DNA of 64,000 nt from Azospirillum canadense (GCF_025961225.1 NZ_JAOQNG010000010.1:1168501-1232500); one strand, 5' to 3'. Counted from the first letter of the stretch, positions 1-9,232 are shown. Numbers and translations: made by a program. The notes: generated by a model from the sequence alone, not told the origin.

Positions 1-1
1 C

Positions 2-970
2 AACCATCTGGACGAGCATCACCCCTACCACGCCGACGCTGCGGCGCACGGTCCGGCCTCGCCCTATTACCGCTTCTTCGACCGCAAGCCGGATGGCGCT
101 GTCTCCAGCTACTTCGCCTGGACCAACCTGAAGAATCTCAACTACGACAACCCGGAGGTGCGACGCTACATGACCGCCGCCTTCGCCCATTGGGTGCGCG
201 ACCTGGGCATCGACGGGTTCCGCGTGGACGCCAGCTGGGCGGTGAAGGAGCGCGCGCCGGAGTTCTGGCCGGGCCTCCGCGCGGAGCTTCGCCGCATCAA
301 CCCCGACCTTCTATTGCTGGCCGAAGCCTCGTCCCGCGATCCCTGGTACGTGGAGAACGGCTTCGACGCCGCCTACGACTGGACCGACCAGCTCGGCCAG
401 TGGGCTTGGCACGACGCGTTCGACGACGGCGCGCCGACCGCGGCACGCCTGCGCGCGGCACTGTCCGCCTCGGCGCCCGGCACGCCGGTATTCCGCTTCC
501 TCAACAACAACGACACCGGCGCCCGCTTCATCACGCGCCATGGCTTGGCCCGCACCAAGGTCGCCGCCGCCCTGCTGATGACCCTGCCCGGCATTCCCGG
601 CCTCTACACCGGCGATGAGGTCGGCGCCGCCTATGAACCTTACGGGGAGCCAAAGCCGATCGCCTGGGATGACCCGCAAGGGTTGCGCCCCATCTACACC
701 CGGCTGAGCGAACTCCGTCGCAACGAACCCGCCTTGCAGGGGCCGACGCTGGAATGGCTGTACACCGCCAGCCCCGACACCGTGCTGGCCTACCGCCGTC
801 CCGGTCCGGAGCCGGTCACCGTCGTGCTGAACTTCGGCGCGGGTCCGGCCGAGCCGCCCCGCTTCGCCGGCCCGATGCGCGACCTGCTGACCGGCACCGT
901 CCTGCCACCCGGCGCGACGCTCCCGCCCACCACCGCCTGGGTGCTGAAGCCTGCTAACACGCAGATGTGA
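2..970 (+). CDS. GH13 (alpha-amylase family) glycoside hydrolase, 3' part
   Basis: The frame is open from the window edge, so the N-terminus is missing. The visible part covers the second half of the (beta/alpha)8 barrel and the C-terminal beta domain of a GH13 enzyme acting on alpha-glucans. Seen: GFRVDA with the nucleophile Asp codon near 227, LLLAEAS with the acid/base Glu near 323, and FLNNNDT with the third catalytic Asp near 512. The residue before that Asp is Asn where the family normally has His. GIPGLYTGDEVG follows the barrel as usual. The class (amylase, glucosidase or trehalose-pathway enzyme) cannot be fixed without the 5' part. The gene converges on the Rsm22-like gene one base downstream. 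Confidence 0.88.
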   Translation, partial: NHLDEHHPYHADAAAHGPASPYYRFFDRKPDGAVSSYFAWTNLKNLNYDNPEVRRYMTAAFAHWVRDLGIDGFRVDASWAVKERAPEFWPGLRAELRRINPDLLLLAEASSRDPWYVENGFDAAYDWTDQLGQWAWHDAFDDGAPTAARLRAALSASAPGTPVFRFLNNNDTGARFITRHGLARTKVAAALLMTLPGIPGLYTGDEVGAAYEPYGEPKPIAWDDPQGLRPIYTRLSELRRNEPALQGPTLEWLYTASPDTVLAYRRPGPEPVTVVLNFGAGPAEPPRFAGPMRDLLTGTVLPPGATLPPTTAWVLKPANTQM

Positions 971-971
971 C

Positions 972-1964
972 TCACGGAGCGGGCGAGTCGACCGGGCCCT
1001 CCAGCACGTCGCCCCAGTCCAGGCGGCGTGCCGCCTTGAAGAGCGCGCCGTCGCGCTTGCCCAGCACCCGCTCCGACGCGCCGCCGTCCCGGCCGCAGAG
1101 CTTGAAGCCGACGCGACCGTTCCCAGCCGACCAGGGCGGGGCGATGATCCGGGCCTCCGGCCGGGCGCCGGGGTGACGGGAAACGGCCACGTAGGCGTAT
1201 TTCTCGTCCTCCCACGGCACCTCGCCCCCCTTGGCCAGCCGGTGCAGCCGGGACCGCGCCACCCGGCGGGAGAAATGGCACCAGTCCGGCGCCGCCAGCG
1301 GGCAGGCCGCGCTGTGGACGCAAGGCGCCAGGATGTGGGCGCCGGCCTCCGCCAGCCGCCGCCGCGCCCGCAGAATGCGGCCCCACCCCGCCGGGGTGCC
1401 GGGCTCCACGACCAGCAGCGTGTCCGCGGTCAGCGCCCACAGCCGGTCGACCAGCCGGTCCCGCGCCTCCTCCGACAGCTCGTCCAGGACATAGGCCAGC
1501 GTCACCAGATCCCGCGGCTCCCCCTCCGGCAAGCCAGAGGCCACGTCCCCCGCCCGCCACTGGATGCGGGCCGGAACCGCCTCCCGCGCCAGGGCCTCGC
1601 CCACCGCCCGGATCGCCGGACTTCCCTCGACCAGCAGGACATCGTCGAGGCTCGGCCAGCAGTCGGCCGCCGCCCACAGCGCCGTGCCCGGCCCCGCGCC
1701 GACGTCCAGCCCCGTCACCGGCGCGAAGTCCGGCCGCGCCTCCGCCACCACACCCATACTGGCTCGGACTGCCGCGTAGGTTGCCGGCAGCCGGGTCGCC
1801 AGATAGGCCCGCGCGGCCAGATCGTCCGACAGATGGAAGCGCCCATCCCTCACCTCCGCCCGGTACCGCTGCGAAAGCCTGTCCGCGGCCCGCTTCAGAT
1901 CGGACAGCGCGATGCCATCCAGCGCGCGGTCCACCGCGTGGCGGAGCGTGGGGGGAAGTTCCAT
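972..1964 (-). CDS. Rsm22-like small ribosomal subunit methyltransferase
   Basis: A 330-residue protein with a SAM-binding fold: VTGLDVGAGPGTALWAA near residues 103-119 is the nucleotide loop, and LVTLAYVLDEL follows near 174. The C-terminal half has cysteines spaced as in the Rsm22 family (APCVHSAACPL, then DWCHFSRR, then FKLCGRDGG), which bind an iron-sulfur cluster in family members. Mitochondrial Rsm22 acts in small-subunit assembly; bacterial homologues are presumed rRNA methyltransferases. The start is the ATG giving MELPPTLRHAVDRAL, a typical family beginning. It is probably in the same transcription unit as the lytic transglycosylase 26 bases upstream. Confidence 0.85.
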   Translation of the reverse strand: MELPPTLRHAVDRALDGIALSDLKRAADRLSQRYRAEVRDGRFHLSDDLAARAYLATRLPATYAAVRASMGVVAEARPDFAPVTGLDVGAGPGTALWAAADCWPSLDDVLLVEGSPAIRAVGEALAREAVPARIQWRAGDVASGLPEGEPRDLVTLAYVLDELSEEARDRLVDRLWALTADTLLVVEPGTPAGWGRILRARRRLAEAGAHILAPCVHSAACPLAAPDWCHFSRRVARSRLHRLAKGGEVPWEDEKYAYVAVSRHPGARPEARIIAPPWSAGNGRVGFKLCGRDGGASERVLGKRDGALFKAARRLDWGDVLEGPVDSPAP

Positions 1965-1990
1965 GACTGCAGAACCGAGGGAGTTGAGCC

Positions 1991-3082
1991 TTACAGGCCG
2001 GCCGCGCCGCCGCCGGCCAGGGCCACGCAGACGCGGTCCTTGCCTTCCAGGCTGCCGCAGCCGCCGCTGCGCTGGGACACGAAGCGGATGACCACCCGCT
2101 CGCCCTTGGCGGCGGCGTTCGGCGGCAGGAGCGCTTCGGCGACCATCGTCTCCACGGAATGCTCCGGCGCCTTATCGGGCTTGGCCGCCACGGCCCGCGC
2201 GGTCGCCGAGTTGCTGCGGTCAGCGGCGGCGACGAACTCCAGGACGGGCTTCGCGCTGGACCGTCCCTTCGGCTCAACCGACCGCGGTGGGGGCGGCGGC
2301 TCCAGGGCGGCGACGGCAACCGGCGGAGCGGCAGGGGCCGGCGTGCCCGGCTCAAGCCGCGGCTCCGGCTTGGGAGCCTCCGCAACCACCACGCCGGGGG
2401 CCGCCTGCGGAGCGGGCTGCGGCGCGGTGGCCGGAACGACGGCGACCTCGATGGCGGTGGCGCCCGCCGACTGCGAGGCCGTGCGCGGCTCGACGCCGCG
2501 GAGCACCGGCGTCAGCGCCGCCAGATACATCCTGGTCTCGCGCGGCATCTTCTGCTTCTTGGCAAGGACCGCCGCGTAGCAGGCCGGGCCGCAGTTGTAG
2601 GCCGCCAGGAAGCCCGGCGCGCCGAACAGGTCATACATCTCGCGCAGATAGGCGGTCCCGGCCAGGATGTTGTCCCGCGGGTTCGACGGGTCGGCGCCCA
2701 GCCCGTATTGCCAGCGCATCATGTCGTAGGTGCCCGGCATCACCTGCATCAGGCCGATGGCGCCGGCCGAGCTGGTGATGGTGCGTCCGTTGACCAGCGA
2801 GCGCCCGCCGCTTTCCCGCATCATCACGGCGCGGATCCACTTCTCCGGCACGTCGAACCGTTCCGACGCCTCGCGAATGTGCGGCACCCAGGGGGCCAGC
2901 GGATCGTTCGGGTCGATGGGTTTTGCCGCCACATCCACCGGCGCGGTGGGAGCCATCGCTGTATCCGGAGCGTTCGAGGCGCATCCCGCCAAGCCGAGTG
3001 CGACGATCAGGGCAACACCGGCGGCACGGGCCGCTTTGAGGTCTCGATAAGCCACAAGGAAGGGTCCGTGCTGGTGGCGCAA
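1991..3082 (-). CDS. Lipoprotein lytic transglycosylase (SLT domain)
   Basis: A 363-residue exported protein. A hydrophobic stretch at residues 20-33 ends in a lipobox-like LGLAGC, so it is probably lipid-anchored. The SLT domain runs about 65-190: MRESGG carries the catalytic Glu, then SSAGAIGLMQVMPGTYDMM, then AYNCGPACY where most relatives have AYNAGP. Lytic transglycosylases cleave the MurNAc-GlcNAc bond and form 1,6-anhydro-muropeptides. After about residue 200 comes a long Pro/Ala-rich linker, then a small C-terminal segment with two Cys (GGCGSLEGKDRVCVALAG) that may pair. It could serve envelope remodelling or flagellar insertion; nothing here decides. Confidence 0.88.
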   Translation of the reverse strand: MRHQHGPFLVAYRDLKAARAAGVALIVALGLAGCASNAPDTAMAPTAPVDVAAKPIDPNDPLAPWVPHIREASERFDVPEKWIRAVMMRESGGRSLVNGRTITSSAGAIGLMQVMPGTYDMMRWQYGLGADPSNPRDNILAGTAYLREMYDLFGAPGFLAAYNCGPACYAAVLAKKQKMPRETRMYLAALTPVLRGVEPRTASQSAGATAIEVAVVPATAPQPAPQAAPGVVVAEAPKPEPRLEPGTPAPAAPPVAVAALEPPPPPRSVEPKGRSSAKPVLEFVAAADRSNSATARAVAAKPDKAPEHSVETMVAEALLPPNAAAKGERVVIRFVSQRSGGCGSLEGKDRVCVALAGGGAAGL

Positions 3083-3110
3083 AGTCGAAGGCGTTACCCC
3101 CTCTTTGCGG

Positions 3111-3138
3111 TGTATAGATGGCCGCTGTCAAGCATCAA
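3111..3138 (-). promoter_or_regulatory. Candidate sigma-70 promoter of the lytic transglycosylase
   Basis: Read on the minus strand, a -35 element TTGATG (3133-3138) is followed after 16 bases by TATACA (3111-3116), five of six matches to the -10 consensus. Transcription would start about 22 bases before the start codon at 3082. The rest of the 316-base gap (3139-3340) shows no further gene or site. Confidence 0.45.
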
Positions 3139-3341
3139 CGCGGGTGTAATGGACCGATTCGACGGCATTTAGCTTTTTTCATCTGCTTACGGAATGGATT
3201 CGACGCAAAAGCCGTTCATCCACTTTCGGCCTTCCCTGGCGAAGGGCGTAGTCGGATTTGCCGAGGCCCATCGACGAGAAACGCGCTGTTTTGTCACGCC
3301 TTCCGCGCGTGGCGCTCGGACGGAAAAAGACCGACAAAGCC

Positions 3342-3370
3342 TTGACGAATATACGACCCGTGCTTATTGA
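3342..3370 (+). promoter_or_regulatory. Sigma-70 promoter of the first TetR-RND operon
   Basis: TTGACG at 3342-3347, a 17-base spacer and TATTGA at 3365-3370 form a good housekeeping promoter, with the start point expected near 3377. It lies directly on the operator described next and leaves a leader of only about 20 bases before the TetR start. Confidence 0.65.
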
Positions 3371-3383
3371 ATGAGCGTTCATT
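3370..3383 (+). promoter_or_regulatory. Putative TetR operator
   Basis: AATGAGCGTTCATT is an inverted repeat (AATGA / TCATT, four-base centre) that begins at the last base of the -10 box and covers the expected transcription start. TetR repressors of efflux operons usually bind such palindromes, so autorepression of the operon is the simple reading. Binding is inferred. Confidence 0.6.
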
Positions 3384-3398
3384 TAGTTTCGAGCCGAC

Positions 3399-4064
3399 AT
3401 GCCCGATACCGCCCCACCGCCGACGCAGCGCCGATCCCGCCGCAAGGAAGCCCGCCCGGCCGAGGTCATCGAGGCCGCGCGCGACCTGTTCATGTCGCGC
3501 GGATACGCCGCGACGAAGCTGGAGGATGTCGCCCGCAAGGCCGGGGTCAGCGTCGGCCTGCCTTACCTCTATTTCGAGAACAAGGAAGGGCTGTTCAAAG
3601 CCGTCGTCCGCGAATCGATCCTTCCCCAGTTCCGCATGGGGGAAGAGATGCTGGACAGCTTCACCGGCAGCAGCGAGGAGTTTCTCCGTTTCCTGGCCCA
3701 CAAGTTCTGGGAAATGGAGCAGAGCCCCAACGCCGGCCTGTCCAAGCTGGTGATCGCAGAGGCCGGAAACTTCCCCGACATCGCCCGCTTCTACATGGAG
3801 GAGGTCGTGCTGCGCGGCCGCCGCTTCTTCGCGCGCATCCTCCAGCGCGGGATCGACCGCGGGGAGTTCCGCCCGATGGACGTGGAGCAGATGGCACGCG
3901 TCGCGGCAGCCCCGCTGACGATGCTTTCCCTATGGAACCGCTCCTTGCGGCCCTACGAGCCCGACCCGGCCCTGGCCGCCGGAGAACCCTACATTGACGC
4001 CTACCTCGACCTCATGCTGCATGGGCTGAGGGCCGCACCCAAGGACGCACCGCGCCATGATTGA
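3399..4064 (+). CDS. TetR/AcrR-family repressor of the adjacent RND pump
   Basis: A 221-residue regulator. The N-terminal helix-turn-helix at about 20-66 (VIEAARDLFMSRGYAATKLEDVARKAGVSVGLPYLYFENKEGLF split over three helices) is typical TetR; the ligand domain follows. Family members repress efflux genes until a toxic ligand binds. Its stop overlaps the adaptor start by 4 bases (ATGA at 4057), so regulator, adaptor and pump are one operon, with a promoter and palindrome immediately upstream. The ATG at 3399 begins just before the conserved basic stretch; the ATG at 3371 is in another frame. Confidence 0.9.
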   Translation: MPDTAPPPTQRRSRRKEARPAEVIEAARDLFMSRGYAATKLEDVARKAGVSVGLPYLYFENKEGLFKAVVRESILPQFRMGEEMLDSFTGSSEEFLRFLAHKFWEMEQSPNAGLSKLVIAEAGNFPDIARFYMEEVVLRGRRFFARILQRGIDRGEFRPMDVEQMARVAAAPLTMLSLWNRSLRPYEPDPALAAGEPYIDAYLDLMLHGLRAAPKDAPRHD

Positions 4065-5232
4065 CGCCAACCCCGGCACTCTCGACCACCCCGTGGGCCA
4101 GCGCCGCAGCCTCGTGCGCCGGATGGCGCTGCCGGTCCTGATCGTCGCCGCACTGGCGGCGGGCGGGGCCGCCTGGAAGGTCCGCACCGCCGGGGAGGCC
4201 GCGGCCGTGCCGACCCACGCCCCACTGCCGGCGGAACGGCCGGTCGAACTGGCGGCGGTCGAAATCACCCGCGCCGCCGCCCGCACACTGGTGGAGACCG
4301 TGCGGCTCAGCGGTTCGGTGCAGCCACTGGAGCAGTCGCTCGTGAAGTCGGAGGTCGCGGCGCGGCTGGTCGAGGTGCCGGTGCGCGAGGGGCAGGCGGT
4401 GCGCAAGGGACAGCTGCTCGCCCGCTTCGACACGGTGGAACTGACCGCCAAGCTGAACGAGAAGCTGAGCAACCTGGAAGGCGCCAAGGCGCAGCTGGTG
4501 CTGGCCGAGAAGACGCGGGCGAAGAACCTCGCCCTGCGGCAGAAGGACATCGTGTCCGAGACCAACATGGACCAGGCGCAGAGCACATTCCGCTTCCAGC
4601 AGGCCGCCGTGTCGGCGCTGGAGGCGCAGGTGGAGCTGAGCCGCAAGGCGCTGCGCGACGCCACCGTGCTCAGCCCGATCGACGGCACCGTGGCGGAGCG
4701 CGCGATCAACCCCGGCGAGACGCTGGCGGTGAACGCCAAGATGTTCTCGGTCGTCGACCTCAGCCGCGTGGAGGTCGAGGCGACCGTGCCGGCTGACGAC
4801 GTGGCCCGGCTGAAGCCCGGCCAGACCGTGCGGCTGCGCGTCGAGGGATTCGGCGCGCGGGAGTTCGTGGGCGAGATCGCGCGCATCAACCCCATGGCCC
4901 GCGCCGGCACCCGCGCCATCCCGGTCTATGTCAGCCTCGACAATGCCGACGGCAGTTTGCGCGGCGGCATGTTCGCGGCCGGCGACGCGGTGGTCGCCCA
5001 GGCCGATCGCGCCTTCGCCCTGCCCCCCGCCGCCGTCCGCCACGACGCCGAGGGCGACTTCGCGCTGGTCGTCGCCGGAGACCGGGTGGAGCGCCGCAAG
5101 GTGCAGGTGCTGGGGACGTGGTCGCGTGGCGACCTCGTGCAGGTGGACGGCGTTGCCGAAGGCGACGTCGTGGTGACCGCCCCCCTGCCCGGCCTCGCCG
5201 CCGGGCGGGCGGTGAAGGTCGTGGGGAGCTGA
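4057..5232 (+). CDS. RND efflux periplasmic adaptor (HlyD/MFP family)
   Basis: A 391-residue membrane-fusion protein linking an inner-membrane RND pump to an outer-membrane channel. Residues 20-40 are one hydrophobic membrane anchor. A lipoyl-like half (VKSEVAARLVEVPVREGQAVRKGQ, in pieces) lies near 88-112, a helical hairpin with charged heptads near 125-190, and the second lipoyl half (VLSPIDGTVAERAINPGE) near 205-222, followed by the beta-barrel and membrane-proximal domains. Translation is coupled to the TetR gene by ATGA overlap, and the pump gene starts 6 bases after its stop. Substrate unknown. Confidence 0.92.
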   Translation: MIDANPGTLDHPVGQRRSLVRRMALPVLIVAALAAGGAAWKVRTAGEAAAVPTHAPLPAERPVELAAVEITRAAARTLVETVRLSGSVQPLEQSLVKSEVAARLVEVPVREGQAVRKGQLLARFDTVELTAKLNEKLSNLEGAKAQLVLAEKTRAKNLALRQKDIVSETNMDQAQSTFRFQQAAVSALEAQVELSRKALRDATVLSPIDGTVAERAINPGETLAVNAKMFSVVDLSRVEVEATVPADDVARLKPGQTVRLRVEGFGAREFVGEIARINPMARAGTRAIPVYVSLDNADGSLRGGMFAAGDAVVAQADRAFALPPAAVRHDAEGDFALVVAGDRVERRKVQVLGTWSRGDLVQVDGVAEGDVVVTAPLPGLAAGRAVKVVGS

Positions 5233-5238
5233 CGGCTC

Positions 5239-8200
5239 ATGCCCATCACCCGCATCAGCGTCGACAACCCCGTCTTCGCCACCATGATGATGGTGGCGCT
5301 GATGGTGCTGGGCCTGTTCTCCTACCAGCGGCTGGGCGTCGACCAGTTTCCCGACGTGGACTTCCCGCTGGTCGTCGTCTCGACCGAGTATCCCGGCGCC
5401 AGCCCGGAGTCCGTTGAAACCGACGTGACCCGCCCCATCGAGGACGCGGTCAACACCATCGCCGGCATCAAGACGCTGACCTCCCGCTCCTACGAGAGCC
5501 GGTCGGTGGTGATCGCCGAATTCGACCTGAAGACCGCCTCCACCCAAGCGCTCCAGGACGTGCGCGAGAAGGTCTCCGCGCTCCGCCCGTCCTTCCGGGA
5601 CGAGGTGAAGGACCCGCAGATCACCCGCTTCAACCCGGACGACCAGCCCATCCTGTCCATCGCCGTCAAGTCGGACATCCGCACGCTGCGCGACCTGACG
5701 ACGATGACCGACCAGATCGTGCTGAAGCGATTGCAGAACGTCCGCGGCGTCGGCCGGGCGACCATTGCCGGCGGCGTCAAGCGCCAGATCCAGGTGCGGC
5801 TACGGCCGGAACGGCTGGAGGCGCTGAACGTCGGCGTCGACCAGGTCATCAAGGCGATCAAGGACGAGAACCAGGACCTGCCGGCCGGCACCGTGTCGGG
5901 CGGCGGGGCGGAGCGCGTCGTCCAGGTGGACGGGCGTGTGATCGACCCGCGCCAGCTGCTCGACCTGATCGTCGCCCGGCGCGGTGGCGAGCCGGTGCGG
6001 CTGCGGCAGGTCGCCGAGGTGCTGGACGGGCAGGAGGAGCAGGAGTCCGTCGCCCTCTTCAACGGCGCCCCGGCGCTGGCCGTGGACGTGGTCAAGATCC
6101 AGGGCTCCAACACGGTGGAGGTCGCCCGCGGCCTGTACAAGGCGCTGGACGAGCTGCGCCGCGACGGCTCCCTGCCCAGCGACGTGGCGCTGGAGGTGGT
6201 CCGCGACACCTCGCGCGGGATTACCAACTCGCTCAGCAACGTGCAGCGGACGCTGGTCGAGGGCGGCGTGCTGACTGTCTTCATCGTCATGATCTTCCTG
6301 GGCTCCTGGCGCAGCACGGTGATCACGGCGCTGACCCTGCCGGTGGCGGTGATGGGCACCTTCGGCGTGCTGGCGGCCTTCGGCTTCACGCTGAACGTCA
6401 TGACGCTGATGGCGCTGTCGCTGGCGATCGGCATCCTGATCGACGACGCCATCGTGGTGCGCGAGAACATCATGCGCCACCTGGGCAAGGGCCAAGGGCA
6501 CCGGCAGGCGGCGTTGGACGGCACCAAGGAGATCGGGCTGGCGGTGCTGGCCACCACGCTGACCATCGTGGCCGTGTTCCTGCCCGTCGCCTTCATGGGC
6601 GGCATCATCGGGCGCTTCTTCCTGCAGTTCGGGATCACCGTTTCCGCAGCGGTGCTGATCTCCCTGTTCGTGTCCTTCACGCTGGACCCCATGCTGTCCA
6701 GCCTGTGGTACGATCCGGCGGCGCACGGGCGGCACGGGCGCGGCGTCTTCGGCCGCTTCGCCGGCGGCTTCCAGCGCGCCTTCGACGCCATCGCGCGGGT
6801 CTATGGCCGGCTGCTGGGCTGGGCGCTGAGGTGGCGCTGGCTGGTGTTGCTTTTGGCGCTGGGCATCTTCGTCGGCAGCTTCTTCCTGGTGCCGCGCATC
6901 GGCGTGGAGTTCGTGCCGGCCGCGGATCTGGGCGAATCGGTCGTGGAGGTGGAGACGCCGGTCGGATCCTCCCTCGACTACACGGCGGCGAAGCTGCGGC
7001 AGGCCGAGGCGGCCATCCGCGAGTTCCCGGAGGTCGCCTACACCTACGGCACGGTCAACACCGGGGCCGCCGTCGGCAAGAACCGCGGCAGCGTCTATGT
7101 CCGGCTGGTGCCGATCAACCAGCGCAAGCGCTCCCCCAACGACCTCGCCCCGGCGATCCGCGAGCGGCTGGCGGCCATCCCCGGCATCAGCGTCGGCATC
7201 GGCATCCCCGGCGTGGGCGGCGTGCAGAAGCAGATTCAGGTCTCCGTCCAGGGCCGCGACATCGCGGAACTGGACCGCATCGCCCAGCAGGTCACCGCCG
7301 CCATGGGCCGCATCCGCGGCTTCGTCGACGTGGACAGCAGCCTGAAGGCCGCCAAGCCGACCCTGTCGGTCCGGCTGGAGCGGGAAATCGCCAGCGACCT
7401 GGGCGTCGGCACAGCGCAGGTCGCCAACACGCTGCGTCCCCTCTTCGCCGGCGACACCGTATCCACCTGGAAGGCGCCGGACGGCGAGAGCTACGACGTG
7501 CTGGTCCGCCTGCCGGAGGGCGACCGGGTCGGGCGCGCCGACCTGGACCGCATCTATCTGACCGGCCGCGACGACGCCAACGGCATGCCGCGCATGGTGC
7601 CGCTGTCGCAGGTCAGCCGCGTCTCCACCACGCTCGGCGCCTCGCAGATCAACCGCCGTGACCTGTCGCGCGAGGTCAACGTCCAGGCCAACGTCCAGGG
7701 CCGCGCGGCCGGCGACGCCGGCAAGGAGTTGCAGGCGGCGATTGCCGACATCAAGCTGCCGCCCGGCTACCGCATCGTCTTCGGCGGCTCCACCAAGGAC
7801 ATCGCGGAGACGACCGGCTACGCTACCCAGGCGCTGCTGCTGGCGGTCATCCTGATCTACCTGATCCTGGCCTCGCAGTTCGGCAGCTTCCTCCAGCCCA
7901 TCGCCATCATGGTCTCCCTGCCGCTGTCGCTGGTCGGCGTGTTCCTGGGCCTGCTGGTCGCGGGATCAACCCTGAATATCTTCAGCGCCATCGGCTTCAT
8001 CATGCTGATGGGCCTGGTGACCAAGAACGCCATCCTGCTGGTCGACTTCGCCAACCAAGCCCGCGCCCGCGGCGTGGAACTGCGCGACGCGGTCGTCGAG
8101 GCCGGCGTCATCCGCCTGCGTCCCATCGTCATGACCACCATGGCGATGATCTTCGGCATGATCCCGCTGGCGCTCGGCCTTGGCGAGGGCGCGCAGCAGC

Positions 8201-8370
8201 GAGCGCCCATGGCCCACGCGGTCATCGGCGGGCTGATCAGCTCCACGCTGCTGACCCTGCTGGTGGTGCCGGTGATCCTGACCTACCTCGACGCCGTCTC
8301 CCGGCGCTTCAAGCACTGGTTCGGACGGAAGGATCCGGACGCGGTGGCGCATGGGGTGGCGGCGGAGTGA
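5239..8370 (+). CDS. RND multidrug efflux permease (HAE1/AcrB type)
   Basis: A 1043-residue inner-membrane drug/proton antiporter of full RND length. The N-terminus (MPITRISVDNPVFATMMM) is the usual first helix, two large periplasmic loops follow helices 1 and 7, and the proton-relay Asp pair in helix 4 is present (GILIDDAIVVREN, Asp402-Asp403). The C-terminal half repeats the fold (GLVTKNAILLVDFANQAR). It is the last gene of the TetR-adaptor-pump operon, with GGGGAG upstream of its ATG. No outer-membrane factor gene accompanies it, so a TolC-like protein encoded elsewhere must be used. Confidence 0.94.
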   Translation: MPITRISVDNPVFATMMMVALMVLGLFSYQRLGVDQFPDVDFPLVVVSTEYPGASPESVETDVTRPIEDAVNTIAGIKTLTSRSYESRSVVIAEFDLKTASTQALQDVREKVSALRPSFRDEVKDPQITRFNPDDQPILSIAVKSDIRTLRDLTTMTDQIVLKRLQNVRGVGRATIAGGVKRQIQVRLRPERLEALNVGVDQVIKAIKDENQDLPAGTVSGGGAERVVQVDGRVIDPRQLLDLIVARRGGEPVRLRQVAEVLDGQEEQESVALFNGAPALAVDVVKIQGSNTVEVARGLYKALDELRRDGSLPSDVALEVVRDTSRGITNSLSNVQRTLVEGGVLTVFIVMIFLGSWRSTVITALTLPVAVMGTFGVLAAFGFTLNVMTLMALSLAIGILIDDAIVVRENIMRHLGKGQGHRQAALDGTKEIGLAVLATTLTIVAVFLPVAFMGGIIGRFFLQFGITVSAAVLISLFVSFTLDPMLSSLWYDPAAHGRHGRGVFGRFAGGFQRAFDAIARVYGRLLGWALRWRWLVLLLALGIFVGSFFLVPRIGVEFVPAADLGESVVEVETPVGSSLDYTAAKLRQAEAAIREFPEVAYTYGTVNTGAAVGKNRGSVYVRLVPINQRKRSPNDLAPAIRERLAAIPGISVGIGIPGVGGVQKQIQVSVQGRDIAELDRIAQQVTAAMGRIRGFVDVDSSLKAAKPTLSVRLEREIASDLGVGTAQVANTLRPLFAGDTVSTWKAPDGESYDVLVRLPEGDRVGRADLDRIYLTGRDDANGMPRMVPLSQVSRVSTTLGASQINRRDLSREVNVQANVQGRAAGDAGKELQAAIADIKLPPGYRIVFGGSTKDIAETTGYATQALLLAVILIYLILASQFGSFLQPIAIMVSLPLSLVGVFLGLLVAGSTLNIFSAIGFIMLMGLVTKNAILLVDFANQARARGVELRDAVVEAGVIRLRPIVMTTMAMIFGMIPLALGLGEGAQQRAPMAHAVIGGLISSTLLTLLVVPVILTYLDAVSRRFKHWFGRKDPDAVAHGVAAE

Positions 8371-8385
8371 AGGGTGCAACGACGG

Positions 8386-9135
8386 TCACTCGCCGTGCCC
8401 CACGGCCAGGACCGTCCCGAGCGCCAGCAGGCCCAGGAAGAAGCAGCGCCGGAAGGTTTCCGCGTGGACGCGCCGGCGCAGCCATTGGCCCAAGAACATG
8501 CCGGCCAGCGCCGGGACCAACGCGGCCGCGGAGGCGCCGGCAATCCCACCCTGGAGAAGGCCTTGCTGGGCGAGGCCGGCGGCCAGCGCCAGGGTGGAGA
8601 CCGTGAAGGACAGGCCGAGCGCCTGGATCAGCCCGTCGCGGTCGAGGCCGAGCGCCTGGAGGTAGGGCACGGCGGGGACCACGAAGACGCCCGTCGCGGC
8701 GGTGACCACGCCGGTGGCGGCCCCGACCAGCGGCGACAGCCAGAACTCGGCGCGTGCTGGCACGCGCATTGACACCTTTGCCAAGCCGACCAAGGCGTAC
8801 ACCAGCAGCGCGACGCCCAGCGCCCGGACCGCGTGTTCGGCCTGGACGCCGGCCAGCAGGCTCGTCCCGACCCAGGTTCCGAGCGAAATCCCGAGCATCA
8901 TCGGCCACAGCCGGTCCAGGACCACGCCGAACCGCGGGCCCGCGGCGAGCTGCCAGACGTTCGTCACAAGCGAAGGCACGACGAGCAGCGCCGCCGCCTC
9001 CGACGGCGGCATCACCAAGCCGAGGAGGCCGACGGCGACCGTCGGCAAACCCAGGCCGATCATGCCCTTGACGAGGCCGGCGAGGGTGAAGGTGACGGCC
9101 ACATGGGCCAGGAGGGAGAGTGGCAAGTCCATCAT
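8386..9135 (-). CDS. TSUP-family (TauE/SafE-like) membrane permease
   Basis: A 249-residue polytopic protein with about eight hydrophobic segments and the two-fold internal repeat of the TSUP family: LAHVAVTFTLAGLVKGMIGLGLPTV near the start and LSPLVGAATGVVTAATGVFVVPAVPYLQALGL in the second half. TSUP proteins export or take up sulfite, sulfonates or other organic anions; the substrate here is unknown. The open frame extends further upstream, but the family's normal N-terminus begins at the paired ATG codons at 9135/9132. The divergent LysR gene starts about 100 bases away and may control it. Confidence 0.85.
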   Translation of the reverse strand: MMDLPLSLLAHVAVTFTLAGLVKGMIGLGLPTVAVGLLGLVMPPSEAAALLVVPSLVTNVWQLAAGPRFGVVLDRLWPMMLGISLGTWVGTSLLAGVQAEHAVRALGVALLVYALVGLAKVSMRVPARAEFWLSPLVGAATGVVTAATGVFVVPAVPYLQALGLDRDGLIQALGLSFTVSTLALAAGLAQQGLLQGGIAGASAAALVPALAGMFLGQWLRRRVHAETFRRCFFLGLLALGTVLAVGHGE

Positions 9136-9232
9136 GGGTGCGACTTGAAGCCACTCGCGATGCCAAGGCAATGTGGATGTCGCAAAGCCAGCCTTCGTTT
9201 TTGCCGAAGGCACGTTCCGCGAGGTGACACCC

